Positions 9,294-17,787 of a stretch of 64,000 nucleotides of DNA are shown in pieces. Position 1 is the stretch's first letter. Every line of letters begins with the position of its first letter. The notes beneath the pieces are model-generated. The model was not told where the DNA came from, did no database searches, and saw nothing but the letters and a program-made list of their open reading frames with translations. The stretch is from positions 434,001 through 498,000 of the forward strand of contig OZ245062.1 of assembly GCA_965224785.1 (NCBI GenBank), in the 5' to 3' direction. The stretch is from JALSNL01 sp036479585 (GTDB lineage Bacteria; Bacteroidota; Ignavibacteria; Ignavibacteriales; Melioribacteraceae). The translations under genes and the position numbers were made by a program.

Positions 9294-10736
9294 ATGAAAA
9301 GTTTAGTAAAAGTTACTATAATAAATATATTACTTGTAGCATCAATATTTGCTCAAGGGTTTGGTTCCGGTGGAGCTACTAATGCAAAGAACATTGCACT
9401 TGGTTCAACCAATGCTGTATCTGCACGCGGAGTATTCGCTCTTGGCGTTAATCCGGCAAATCTTGTGGTTACGCAGAACCATAGCATTGAGGTTTCAACA
9501 GTTTTGCCATTGCCTACATTAAACGTAACAGTTGGGAATGATTTTTTTACATTAAATGATTACCAATATTTTTTTACTGGAGTTCAAGGTGCTGATGGAC
9601 AAAGTGTTGGAAGGCATTTAAGCGATAGTGATAAACAAAAATTTTTAGGATTGTTTGATGATGGAACACTCATTAACTCTAACGTTGGAACAACACTATT
9701 GGCACTATCAATTTATCCTGATAAAAATTTGGGAGCTTTTGGATTTTCAATAAGCGATTGGACAAGTATGAATGTAAATTTCCCAACGGGAATTATGGAA
9801 CTTGTTTTATACGGAAATAAAAAAGGACAAGTTTTTGATATGAACAATATGGATATGGAAGCTTGGTATTTGAGAAACTATTCCCTTTCATATTCAAGAG
9901 ATATTTCCAAATTATTTCCAGATGCTTTTAAGTTCTTTTCAGTTGGGTTAAGTGTTAAAATGGTTCACGGACTTTTCTATTCTGGCATAGATAAAATGAA
10001 TACTTCGCTTGAAACACTGGATGATAACTCAATTAGAGTAAATGGAGATTCAAGAATTCTAATGGCAACATCTCCAAGCTTTGGAGTTAAACATAAATTT
10101 GAAGAAGAAGGATTAGAAAAACAAAGTAGTCTTGGATTGTTCAACACACCAGCTGGTACTGGGTTAGGACTTGATTTTGGTATTTATGCTGAGATAAATA
10201 AAGTATGGTCTTTTGCAATTGCATTAACAGATTTAGGAAGCATAAACTGGAAAGAAGAAACAGTAGCTTATTCTTCGGAAGGTTCTTATACAATTGAAAA
10301 TGTAACGGATGAGGGAATATTTGATTCTTTATCAAATGCGTTAAAAGGAGAAGGTTCTTATACCGATCCTTTTTCTACAAGTTTAGCAACTGCAATGAAA
10401 TTAGGAATTGGATTTAAACTAGGCAAATTATTAAAAGGTAAATTCCCAGGCGAGTTGATGTTAGAATTTAATTATCATCAAGGTTTTAATAATATGCCAT
10501 CCAACAGTACAAGAGAAAGATTTTCTCTAGGATTAGAATGGGCTCCAATGAATTGGTTTAAGTTTAGAAGTGGTGCATCTGTTGGTGGTTACGATAAATT
10601 TAACTGGGCTTTAGGCTTGGGGTTTGATACTGGTATTATCGATTTAGATTTTGCAGCATCATATTTTAATTCATACTTAGATGGCAACAATGCAAAAAGA
10701 CTTGGCTTTGCAATGAGCAGCCGCTGGACATTCTAA
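9294..10736 (+). CDS. Outer-membrane beta-barrel protein, DUF5723-like
   Basis: A 480-residue protein with an N-terminal signal peptide (about 1-20, ending 'SIFAQ'). The region after it ('TNAKNIALGSTNAVSARGVFALGVNPANL') is the typical opening of DUF5723/PorV-like barrels, and the remainder alternates polar and aromatic residues in strands, ending with the C-terminal aromatic 'SSRWTF', a standard outer-membrane insertion signal. It probably acts as an outer-membrane protein partnering the upstream lipoprotein. Third gene of the operon; a hairpin terminator follows. The family assignment is by resemblance of the N-terminal segment. Confidence 0.75.
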   Translation: MKSLVKVTIINILLVASIFAQGFGSGGATNAKNIALGSTNAVSARGVFALGVNPANLVVTQNHSIEVSTVLPLPTLNVTVGNDFFTLNDYQYFFTGVQGADGQSVGRHLSDSDKQKFLGLFDDGTLINSNVGTTLLALSIYPDKNLGAFGFSISDWTSMNVNFPTGIMELVLYGNKKGQVFDMNNMDMEAWYLRNYSLSYSRDISKLFPDAFKFFSVGLSVKMVHGLFYSGIDKMNTSLETLDDNSIRVNGDSRILMATSPSFGVKHKFEEEGLEKQSSLGLFNTPAGTGLGLDFGIYAEINKVWSFAIALTDLGSINWKEETVAYSSEGSYTIENVTDEGIFDSLSNALKGEGSYTDPFSTSLATAMKLGIGFKLGKLLKGKFPGELMLEFNYHQGFNNMPSNSTRERFSLGLEWAPMNWFKFRSGASVGGYDKFNWALGLGFDTGIIDLDFAASYFNSYLDGNNAKRLGFAMSSRWTF

Positions 10737-10751
10737 AAATATATCATAGTA

Positions 10752-10769
10752 ACGAATCTACCGATTCGT
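10752..10769. repeat. Short inverted repeat between convergent genes
   Basis: ACGAATC and GATTCGT are separated by four bases, giving a 7-bp perfect stem. It lies just before the larger terminator hairpin in the convergent intergenic space and is too short to assign a role. Confidence 0.4.
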
Positions 10770-10793
10770 ATAGGTACTACTAGTTTTATAAAT

Positions 10794-10833
10794 GCCAGGC
10801 ACTTCTATCACAGAAAAAGTGCATGGCTTTTTT
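10794..10833. terminator. Bidirectional terminator between convergent genes
   Basis: GCCAGGCACTT pairs with AAGTGCATGGC with a single g-a mismatch, followed by a run of T on the plus strand. It stands between the beta-barrel gene and the oppositely oriented permease gene and can serve both. Its sequence resembles the hairpin at 32958-33008. Confidence 0.75.
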
Positions 10834-11911
10834 ACTTCTTCAACCTAATCAAATTAAAAACACCAGCACTTAAAAAAACAATATTTGCAATCCAAGCTGT
10901 TAACAGTGGATCAAGAACTCCATTCTTTCCAAAGGCTTGACTCAGTTTCATAAAAACTAAGTAGATAAAAACTATTAGAATGTTAATCCCAAACTGAATT
11001 GCAATTCCACCTTTTCTTTTATTTGCTGAAATTGTTACGCCAAACAATACAACAACAAAACTTGCAAACGCAAAAGCAATTCTTGAATGATATTCAATTT
11101 CAATTCTAGTTGGATTGTTTCCGGTTTCTAATTGTACGGCTGCGTAATTTTTCAATTCGGTTAAAGTCATTTCAGCTGGTTTTTTTTGTTTCTGAATTAC
11201 ATCTTCTGGAGAAAAATTTAAATCACTAATTGTTAATTCACTAAAAGTTTTTGCAGAGTCTTTCTTATCAGAAAAAAATCTTTGTACACCATTTTTTGCA
11301 ATCCAATTTGATGTTGAATCATAGAACATTTGTTTAGCATCAACTCTGTAAATCATTTTGGTTGGGTCTTCAATATCAAATTCTTGAATACTAATTCTAT
11401 TAGCTATATTCTGTTTTATATTGAAATAAGAAATTGTAACAATTCTATTTGTTTTATCCTGAAAATAAATATTGCTACCAGAGTAAACCAAACCTTTCTT
11501 CAAATCATTTTGCTCAATTGAAATTCTTTGCTTGTTAGCTTTTGGAACCACAAAACCACCAAAATAAATAGCAGAAAGGCTGATAACAAAAGTTGCAATC
11601 AAAAATGGAATGGTAAAACGAACGAAACTAACACCAGCTGATTGTATTGCTGTTAGTTCATTTTGTGTTGAGAGCTTGCCGACTGTAAAAAGTGTTGCTA
11701 GTAAAATAGATACTGGCAACATCAGTCTAATAATTTCTGGGATGAAATAAAAATAATAATCTAAGATAGTCTTAAATGGAACACCTTGATCAATAAAACT
11801 TCCAAGTTTCTCCATCATATCAATTAAAACAAAAATTAATATAAAAGTTAACAATGCAAATAAAGCAGTCTGCACAAATTGCTTAATTATATATTTGTCA
11901 ATTATTTTCAG
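10832..11911 (-). CDS. LptF/LptG family LPS-export permease (likely LptG)
   Basis: A YjgP/YjgQ-family inner-membrane subunit of the LptB2FG transporter that extracts lipopolysaccharide. Three hydrophobic segments precede and three follow a periplasmic beta-jellyroll. The first standard start codon is GTG at 11875 (347 residues), but the reading frame upstream encodes 'KIIDKYIIKQF', which matches the conserved N terminus of the family. The preferred start is therefore CTG at 11911 (359 residues), which has GGAGA seven bases upstream. With this start the gene overlaps the end of the preceding permease gene by 14 bases, fitting translational coupling. If CTG is not used, the protein lacks the beginning of its first transmembrane helix. 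Confidence 0.85.
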   Translation of the reverse strand: MKIIDKYIIKQFVQTALFALLTFILIFVLIDMMEKLGSFIDQGVPFKTILDYYFYFIPEIIRLMLPVSILLATLFTVGKLSTQNELTAIQSAGVSFVRFTIPFLIATFVISLSAIYFGGFVVPKANKQRISIEQNDLKKGLVYSGSNIYFQDKTNRIVTISYFNIKQNIANRISIQEFDIEDPTKMIYRVDAKQMFYDSTSNWIAKNGVQRFFSDKKDSAKTFSELTISDLNFSPEDVIQKQKKPAEMTLTELKNYAAVQLETGNNPTRIEIEYHSRIAFAFASFVVVLFGVTISANKRKGGIAIQFGINILIVFIYLVFMKLSQAFGKNGVLDPLLTAWIANIVFLSAGVFNLIRLKK

Positions 11912-13259
11912 AATTGGTTCTCCACATTTTAGGAATAAACTTCTTCAAGAAATCAAAATTTAATTCAACTCTTTCATTAGCAACTTTGTAAACTAAAACT
12001 AAACCTAGAATTCCCAAGACAATATTTGCTGTCCACATCCCCCAAAAAGGAGAAAGCAATCCACGATCAGAAAATTTTTCTCCCCCAATTAAAAAAGCCC
12101 AATAGATTAAAAAGAAAAGCAGGCTAATTGCAGCAGCAGCACCAAAGCCACCTTTACGAGTCATAGTTCCAAGTGGAACTCCTATTAGCACAAACACAAT
12201 ACAAGCAAAGGGGATTGAGTACTTTTTGTGAACTTCAACCCAATAGTTATTTATTTTTTTATTGTATCTTTCATTCCGTCTTAACAAAGGTTCAAGGTTA
12301 TTTTTCATTCCTCTAACTTTATCTTCGGCTCTAAATATTGCTGATCGTAAATCTTTTCGCTTTACATTATTGTTTGCAATATTGATAGTATCTTTAATAA
12401 AATTTTTTTCAATTCGTTCGTTTAATCTTTTAAATTCCCTATTCTTTACAACTTCCAAACTATCTACTAATTTGAGTATTGCAGTTGCACCAAGTTCTCT
12501 ATCACCTCTACTTCCCCCAAGAGAACTTTGTTGAAATGAAAACTGTTGTGCCTCCATTGCTATTTTATGATTCTCAAAATTTAGTTTCCTATAAGGCTTA
12601 AAATCTCCTCTATTTGAAGTATGAATTTCACCATCAAATAAATTTAGAATCAATTTTTTTCTATCAGATGAAAAATAAATTTCACCTCTTTTTGCTGTAA
12701 CAACATTTAGGGATGATGGATTAGAATGATCGTAAATGGTAACAGTTTTAAGTTTGTTAGTTATCGGATCAATCTCTTTTGATAGAATGGAATACCTTGG
12801 CACTTCTTGTGAGAAAACTCCTGGTACAAGTGAAAGCGTTGGTTTTTGGCTAGAAATATCTTGCATCAAAATACGTAATGCATGATTTGAGTCTGGATAA
12901 ATATGATTGTTAAATTGAACAAGAAGAAAAAATATTGCAATACTTCCAAGTAAAGGCGGAATCATAATTTTGTACAAGCTTATTCCTGATGCTTTCATTA
13001 TTGCAATTTCATTGTTCTGAGCCATAGTACCAAAAGCCATAAGTGTTGCAACCAATACAGCCATTGGTACAGCAAGAACAAACATCCAAGCCAAACTATA
13101 GATAACAAGTTTTGCAATTACAATTGCATCCAACCCCTTGCCTACAAGCTTATCTGCCATTTTCATTAAAAACTGCAATAGAAAAACAGACATCAATGTG
13201 AACAAAGCAAAGATAAAGGGCAGTAAAAGATTTTTTGAAATATATCTATATATAAGCAT
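11898..13259 (-). CDS. LptF/LptG family LPS-export permease (likely LptF)
   Basis: A 453-residue YjgP/YjgQ-family permease. Residues 1-120 hold three transmembrane helices starting 'MLIYRYISKNLLLPF', with the conserved 'NNEIAIMKASGIS' loop; a large periplasmic domain follows (about 125-340), and three more helices end the protein. It is longer than usual because of a charged insertion around residues 255-330 that looks helical. It forms an operon with the second permease, whose start overlaps its end. Together they would be the LptF and LptG subunits; the ATPase LptB is not in this window. The assignment of F versus G is a guess from gene order. Confidence 0.88.
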   Translation of the reverse strand: MLIYRYISKNLLLPFIFALFTLMSVFLLQFLMKMADKLVGKGLDAIVIAKLVIYSLAWMFVLAVPMAVLVATLMAFGTMAQNNEIAIMKASGISLYKIMIPPLLGSIAIFFLLVQFNNHIYPDSNHALRILMQDISSQKPTLSLVPGVFSQEVPRYSILSKEIDPITNKLKTVTIYDHSNPSSLNVVTAKRGEIYFSSDRKKLILNLFDGEIHTSNRGDFKPYRKLNFENHKIAMEAQQFSFQQSSLGGSRGDRELGATAILKLVDSLEVVKNREFKRLNERIEKNFIKDTINIANNNVKRKDLRSAIFRAEDKVRGMKNNLEPLLRRNERYNKKINNYWVEVHKKYSIPFACIVFVLIGVPLGTMTRKGGFGAAAAISLLFFLIYWAFLIGGEKFSDRGLLSPFWGMWTANIVLGILGLVLVYKVANERVELNFDFLKKFIPKMWRTNSENN

Positions 13260-13555
13260 TTAGTCTTAAATTTATTTAAGCAAAAATATATAATTTTTAT
13301 TTAGGATACGTACTAACTTAAAAGTGTACTTAGTTTTCTCTAAATGATACTCCTCCAGCTGTTCGCCGAGACACGTAACCTTACTCTTACTCGCTTTTTT
13401 CTTCAAAACAAAAACGTGATTTTGATCATGAGTATGAGTACGATTAAGAATTTTTACAAAAACTAATTCTAAATTATATCTCTACTATAAGTAAAAAGAA
13501 TTTACTAATTTCAATTAATAGAAAATATTTATGAATCAAAATTAAAAGGTTCGTT
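13260..13555. other. Divergent intergenic region, no gene seen
   Basis: About 296 bases between the permease operon and the M20 peptidase gene, both reading outward. It is more GC-rich in the middle (13360-13440), where 'CTCTTACTCG' and 'GAGTATGAGTACG' form an imperfect inverted pair. I see no ORF or RNA gene. It should contain the two divergent promoters. Confidence 0.5.
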
Positions 13556-14923
13556 ATGAAAGAAGTGATAAGTTACATCAAAAAGAATAACAAAAATTAT
13601 CTAGAAGAATTAAAGGATTATTTGCGAATCGAAAGTATATCAACGGCTAAAGAGCATAAGAGTGATATGCAAACTTGTGCAAAATTTGTTTCTGGTAAAT
13701 TGAAAGATGCCGGAATGAAAAACACTAAAATTATTAAAACAAAAGGACATCCTTTAGTCTATGGCGAGTGGATGAAAGCTCCCGGTAAACCAACAGTTTT
13801 GATTTACGGACATTATGATGTACAGCCAGTTGATCCTTTGGAGTTATGGAAGACAAAACCTTTTGAGCCAGTTATTAAAAATGGAAATATTTGGGCAAGG
13901 GGAGCAGATGATAACAAAGGACAAAACTTTGTTCACATAAAAAGTGTAGAAGCTTATATGAAAACCAAAGGTGAGCTTCCGGTTAATATTAAGTTTCTAA
14001 TTGAAGGTGAAGAAGAAATTGGAAGCCCTAATTTAGAAATCTTCTTAAAGAAAAATAAAAAAATGTTAAAGTGCGATGCGGTTCTTATTTCTGATACAAG
14101 TTTATATGGAGAAGGAATACCTACAATCAACTATGGCTTAAGGGGATTGGCGTATATGGAAGTTGAATTAACTGGCCCAAATGTTGATTTGCATTCAGGA
14201 AGTTTTGGTGGCTCTGTTGCGAATCCAATTAACGAATTGGCAAATCTGATTAGCAAGCTTCAAGATAAAAATGGAAAAATTACAATCCCAGATTTCTATA
14301 AAGATGTTGTTCCGTTTACAAAGAAAGAAAATGATAATATAAAAAGTTTAAAATTCTCTGATAAAAAATATGCTAAGGAGCTTGATGTTAAAGAGCTTCA
14401 AGGTGAAAAAGGATTTAACACTTTACAACGTTTGTGGGGGAGACCAACTTTAGATTGCAATGGAATTTATGGAGGCTTTACTGGAGAAGGAGCAAAAACT
14501 GTTTTGCCATCAAAGGCTACAGCAAAAATTAGTATGCGATTAGTTCCAAATCAAAACCCGGATAAAGTTGCAAAACAATTTACAAAATATGTTAAATCGC
14601 TTGTACCTAAAAGTATAAAAGTTAAAGTTACTGATATGCACGGAGGTTCACCAGTTGTTATCCCACTAGATTCTCCGGCGATGATTGCTGCATCGAAAGC
14701 AACATCAAAAGCGTTTGGCAAGAAGACAGTTTACACAAGAGAAGGCGGTTCAATTCCAATAGTTGTTGATTTTGTAAATCAGCTGAAAGCTCCCGCAATT
14801 TTAATGGGACTTGGATTAGACTCAGATAATATTCATTCTCCTAATGAACATTTTAGCATTAAGAGTTTTGAGTTGGGTATATTGAGTTCTGCATATTTCT
14901 TTGAAGAGTTTGCAAAAATGTAA
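13556..14923 (+). CDS. M20 family metallopeptidase (dipeptidase)
   Basis: A 455-residue cytoplasmic di-zinc peptidase of the M20/M25/M40 (ArgE/DapE/carnosinase-like) family. Metal and catalytic residues are present: His86 and Asp88 in 'YGHYDVQPVD', the bridging Asp118 in 'ARGADDNKG', and Glu152-Glu153 in 'EGEEEIGSP'. The dimerisation domain lies at about 200-320 and the late metal-binding histidine is near the end in 'DNIHSPNEH'. Length and motif spacing match bacterial dipeptidases rather than succinyl-diaminopimelate desuccinylase. It follows a divergent promoter region and ends before a palindromic repeat, so it is likely monocistronic. Confidence 0.9.
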   Translation: MKEVISYIKKNNKNYLEELKDYLRIESISTAKEHKSDMQTCAKFVSGKLKDAGMKNTKIIKTKGHPLVYGEWMKAPGKPTVLIYGHYDVQPVDPLELWKTKPFEPVIKNGNIWARGADDNKGQNFVHIKSVEAYMKTKGELPVNIKFLIEGEEEIGSPNLEIFLKKNKKMLKCDAVLISDTSLYGEGIPTINYGLRGLAYMEVELTGPNVDLHSGSFGGSVANPINELANLISKLQDKNGKITIPDFYKDVVPFTKKENDNIKSLKFSDKKYAKELDVKELQGEKGFNTLQRLWGRPTLDCNGIYGGFTGEGAKTVLPSKATAKISMRLVPNQNPDKVAKQFTKYVKSLVPKSIKVKVTDMHGGSPVVIPLDSPAMIAASKATSKAFGKKTVYTREGGSIPIVVDFVNQLKAPAILMGLGLDSDNIHSPNEHFSIKSFELGILSSAYFFEEFAKM

Positions 14924-14953
14924 AAGGGATTTAGTTTTGAAAATTGGGGTTTT

Positions 14954-15058
14954 TTTGTCATTCTGAATTGAGACGTTTTGTGTCGAGATGAAGAATCTCA
15001 TAACATAAAAAGTTTGAGATATTTCAGTCGTTAAAAACAATTCCTTCAATATGACAAA
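14954..15058. repeat. Palindromic intergenic repeat, family A copy 1
   Basis: The ends TTTGTCATTCTGAA and TTCAATATGACAAA are inverted repeats matching at 12 of 14 positions. The body contains GAGATGAAGAATCTC and GAGATATTTC. Read on the minus strand it aligns with the element at 25668-25812: both start TTTGTCATATTGAAG, have GAAATATCTC near the middle and a TTCTTCAT block after it. This looks like a non-coding, REP- or MITE-like dispersed element. Confidence 0.7.
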
Positions 15059-15122
15059 TTTTAGTTTGTATCTAATTAGAACAATATAAGTTAGAGTATA
15101 AATAATTTTTATAGGAACATAA

Positions 15123-16187
15123 TTGAAAGAAGTAAAAAAATATTTTGAAGAAACATTTAGTCAATTAGAATTTTCTGATGATGAGCTTGTAAATACTTAT
15201 ACAACATTGGAAGAAGAATTAAACATAATTAATTATGGAGTTGGATTACATAATCGTTCACATCATAACATTATTAAACTTAATGGTAAAGATGTTTTAG
15301 ATTTACTCCAGAGGATATCGACCAATGATGTTATAGGACTTGAGGATTTCCATTATGTAAATACTCTTTTTACAAATGACAAAGGAAGGCTGATTGATAG
15401 AACAACTTTAATAAAATTTGCAGAAGATTTTTTTCTAGTTACAAGTTTTGATAATGATAACAGACTATTAAGTTGGCTTAATAAATATATTATTACCGAA
15501 GATGTGAAGTTGGAAAATGAATCTGGTAAGTATATGTTATTAGAAGTTCTTGGACCGCAAGCAGAATCATACCTTACTTTAATTTGCGGTAAAGATGTTG
15601 ATGAGTTAGATCATAATAAAATTCACAGAGTTGATGTGGAGGAATTAAAATTTCACTTACTCAAGAAACAATCGCTAACTGGAGAAGATTTATATTGGAT
15701 TATTGCAAAAATTGATGGAGCAACAAAAATAATTGAGTATTTGCTATCGCACAAAAGTGTATTTGACCTTGCTATGATTGGTGAACAAGCACTAAAATAT
15801 TTTAGAATTGAAAATGTTATCCCAACTTATCCCGGTGAGATAAATGACAATTACAATCCTTATGAAGCTGGACTTATAAAAGAAGTAAACTCAACTAAGG
15901 GATGTTATATTGGTCAAGAAGTTATTGCACGTTTGGATACATACAAAAAAGTACAAAGAACATTAAAGAATGTTCAAGTAACTGGATTAACAAAAACTGA
16001 AACTCCAATTGAAATTTTAGATGCTCATAGTGAAGTTATAGGAGTGATAACATCTTTAGTTAAAATGGAACAAGAAAACATTTACAATTGTTTATGTTAT
16101 CTAAAAAATAAACATTTAGAAGATGGAACGAATGAAAATCTTATTGAAAAAGAATCTTCTGCAAAGATTGAAATGGTAATAAAATAA
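15123..16187 (+). CDS. YgfZ/GcvT-like folate-binding protein
   Basis: A 354-residue protein of the GcvT-like YgfZ family, which supports iron-sulfur cluster enzymes in a folate-dependent way. The YgfZ signature is present as 'KGCYIGQEVIARLDTY' at about residue 258, with the conserved cysteine. The N-terminal half shows the aminomethyltransferase fold with 'DVLDLLQRISTND' and 'LFTNDKGRLIDRT'. The start is TTG at 15123, preceded by an AGGA sequence, and gives a normal N terminus. The gene is followed after four bases by the DUF6157 gene, so the two and probably the adenosyltransferase form one transcription unit. Confidence 0.88.
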   Translation: MKEVKKYFEETFSQLEFSDDELVNTYTTLEEELNIINYGVGLHNRSHHNIIKLNGKDVLDLLQRISTNDVIGLEDFHYVNTLFTNDKGRLIDRTTLIKFAEDFFLVTSFDNDNRLLSWLNKYIITEDVKLENESGKYMLLEVLGPQAESYLTLICGKDVDELDHNKIHRVDVEELKFHLLKKQSLTGEDLYWIIAKIDGATKIIEYLLSHKSVFDLAMIGEQALKYFRIENVIPTYPGEINDNYNPYEAGLIKEVNSTKGCYIGQEVIARLDTYKKVQRTLKNVQVTGLTKTETPIEILDAHSEVIGVITSLVKMEQENIYNCLCYLKNKHLEDGTNENLIEKESSAKIEMVIK

Positions 16188-16191
16188 ACAA

Positions 16192-16608
16192 ATGAAAATA
16201 CATTCTACAAATTATTTTAATACCTTGATTGAAATAGCAGAAGACTCTCATGTAAATGTTGGAGAAGTACCACCAACAAAGGGAGACAAAAAATCAGTAG
16301 CAAATTATCAATTTGAAATGTTATTTGAAAATCCATATAAATATACTTCTGATGATGTGTTCTTTTCTGTTTTTGCAATAAGAAAAGAAATAGCAAAATC
16401 TGAATTAGAGAAACAAAGACAACAGTTTTTTTCAAAAGGACAACCTTGTTTTCGTGCATCACCCTTAACAAAAAGATATGGATGGGGACTACATAGTAAC
16501 CAAGATGGAAGAATTGCAATATATGGAGCTGAAACAGAAGAGTATGAAAGATTTGCTAAAGATGAATCTGTTAAAATAGTAAAAGCAATGCGTTCTAAAA
16601 GTGTTTAA
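16192..16608 (+). CDS. DUF6157 family protein
   Basis: A 138-residue protein recognised as DUF6157 by the opening 'YFNTLIEIAEDS', the 'FENPYKYTSDDVFF' segment, the conserved 'GQPCFRASPLTKRYGWG' stretch and 'GRIAIYGAETEEY' near the C terminus. The family is widespread but uncharacterised. No signal peptide or transmembrane helix is seen, so it should be cytoplasmic. It sits four bases after the YgfZ-like gene and eight bases before the adenosyltransferase ATG. Confidence 0.82.
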   Translation: MKIHSTNYFNTLIEIAEDSHVNVGEVPPTKGDKKSVANYQFEMLFENPYKYTSDDVFFSVFAIRKEIAKSELEKQRQQFFSKGQPCFRASPLTKRYGWGLHSNQDGRIAIYGAETEEYERFAKDESVKIVKAMRSKSV

Positions 16609-16616
16609 AAATAGTG

Positions 16617-17171
16617 ATGAAAATTTATACAAAAACCGGTGATGAAGGAAAGACAAGTTTATTTGGCGGTCAGCGAGTTCTAAAAGATGATTTACGAATT
16701 GAAGCTTATGGAACTACCGATGAATTGAATGCACTGTTAGGGGTTGTTTTATCAGAACCACTTACGGATGAAATTACTGAATTATTAATTCAAATTCAAA
16801 ATGATTTATTTATTGTTGGAGCAGAACTTGCAACTCCTTTAGAAACAAGGAAAGGTAAAAGTATTATTCCGGAATTAAGTAAAGAATCTATAGAATTACT
16901 CGAAAATAATATTGATAAAACAGAAGAAAAACTTCCGGCATTAAAAAGTTTTATATTGCCAAGTGGCACAAAGAGTGCATCACTATTACACTTTGCACGA
17001 ACTGTTTGTAGAAGAGCTGAAAGAAATGTTGTTAAGCTTAGCAAAGAAGTAGAGCTAAACGAAAATGTAGTGATGTATCTAAATAGACTATCAGATTTAT
17101 TATTTGTACTTGCACGTTATGAAAATATTAGGACTTCAACTGTAGAAGTTGAATGGAAAACTCGGGGGTGA
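16617..17171 (+). CDS. Cob(I)alamin adenosyltransferase, PduO type
   Basis: A PduO-type ATP:cob(I)alamin adenosyltransferase of 184 residues from the ATG at 16617; a GTG one codon upstream is also possible. It transfers the adenosyl group of ATP to cobalamin to form adenosylcobalamin. The N-terminal ATP site 'KIYTKTGDEGKTSLFGG' and the 'RIEAYGTTDELNALLG' segment are intact, as are the C-terminal 'RTVCRRAERNVV' and 'YLNRLSDLLFVLARYEN' motifs that line the active site. The last seven bases before the stop codon's end lie inside the 5' end of tmRNA, so the coding region and a structural RNA overlap by eight bases. Confidence 0.92.
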   Translation: MKIYTKTGDEGKTSLFGGQRVLKDDLRIEAYGTTDELNALLGVVLSEPLTDEITELLIQIQNDLFIVGAELATPLETRKGKSIIPELSKESIELLENNIDKTEEKLPALKSFILPSGTKSASLLHFARTVCRRAERNVVKLSKEVELNENVVMYLNRLSDLLFVLARYENIRTSTVEVEWKTRG

Positions 17172-17514
17172 AATTGGCTTCGACGGGTTTGTTATTTCTT
17201 AGGACTGCGCACCGTGTTCTCCGCAGACACGTTAAACGGCGGGACCAAGTCGAGACGACGACTATAACTACGCACTAGCTGCTTAATTGTAAGTAGCCGT
17301 TCACTCAGTCTGCGTACGCTAAGATTGATCTGAACGCCGTATAGCGTACTAGCTGAATCGAGTTTCTAGGTAGAGGATGCGAAACTTTTACTGGGATAGA
17401 ATGCTGAAATCATGTCTGTAAGAGTTCAATGTTTGAAATTTAAAGAATAGACTATGTGTGTAGACGTTCTCTGGAAAGTATTCTCGGACGCGGGTTCAAC
17501 TCCCGCCACCTCCA
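17164..17514 (+). ncRNA. ssrA: Transfer-messenger RNA (tmRNA)
   Basis: The 5' end GGGGGTGAAATTGGCTTCGA and the 3' end with the T-arm GGGTTCAACTCCCGCC are classical one-piece tmRNA. The acceptor stem pairs GGGGGTG (17164-17170) with CACCTCC (17507-17513), with A17514 as discriminator; CCA is not encoded. The tag reading frame ends in codons for YNYALAA and a TAA at 17284-17286, giving a tag DDDYNYALAA, with CGA (Arg) or GAC as the resume codon. It rescues ribosomes stalled on broken mRNA. The 5' end overlaps the preceding adenosyltransferase gene, so the promoter must lie inside that gene or the RNA must be cut from a longer transcript. Confidence 0.95.
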
Positions 17515-17516
17515 CT

Positions 17517-17551
17517 CAGTCTTCGTTTTCGCTTTTTGAAATCGAAGACTG
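17517..17551. terminator. Long hairpin directly after tmRNA
   Basis: CAGTCTTCG and CGAAGACTG form a 9-bp perfect stem, which continues after one T-T mismatch with TTTC/GAAA around a seven-base loop. It starts three bases after the tmRNA discriminator. It lacks a clear T run, so it may be a processing or termination hairpin or part of the inverted-repeat-rich block that follows. Confidence 0.55.
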
Positions 17552-17559
17552 AATACGGC

Positions 17560-17700
17560 ATAGTCCCAGTCTTATCGGGACGAAGCCGATTTGTAAAAAG
17601 AGCAGTCGCTCAAACTACGCCCCGACAGGTCGGTTTTAACCACTTAGAATTTAATTCCCCATCGTTGGGGGCAATTAAACATAGTTCTTCTGATACGTGG
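17560..17700. repeat. Block of short GC-rich inverted repeats after tmRNA
   Basis: Several small stems occur in succession: GTCCC...GGGAC (about 17563-17581), CCGACAGGTCGG (about 17623-17634) and CCCC...GGGG (about 17657-17670). The block is clearly richer in G and C than its surroundings. No credible gene is present; it looks like a degenerate repeat element. The remainder up to 17787 is AT-rich and holds nothing else that I recognise. Confidence 0.45.
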
Positions 17701-17787
17701 CAATTCATTTTGATAAATATACTGGAGTCTTTCAATTCGTAATATTCTGCGTATATAACAAAAAATATTCTGGAGAGAAAATAGAAA

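Noticed and set aside
14822..15049. A 75-codon minus-strand ORF in the M20 peptidase 3' end
   Set aside because: It spans the end of the peptidase and the palindromic repeat and shows no family resemblance.
17536..17742. A 68-codon ORF downstream of tmRNA
   Set aside because: It runs through a block of small inverted repeats, has no ribosome-binding sequence or family resemblance, and its codon use is unlike the neighbouring genes.
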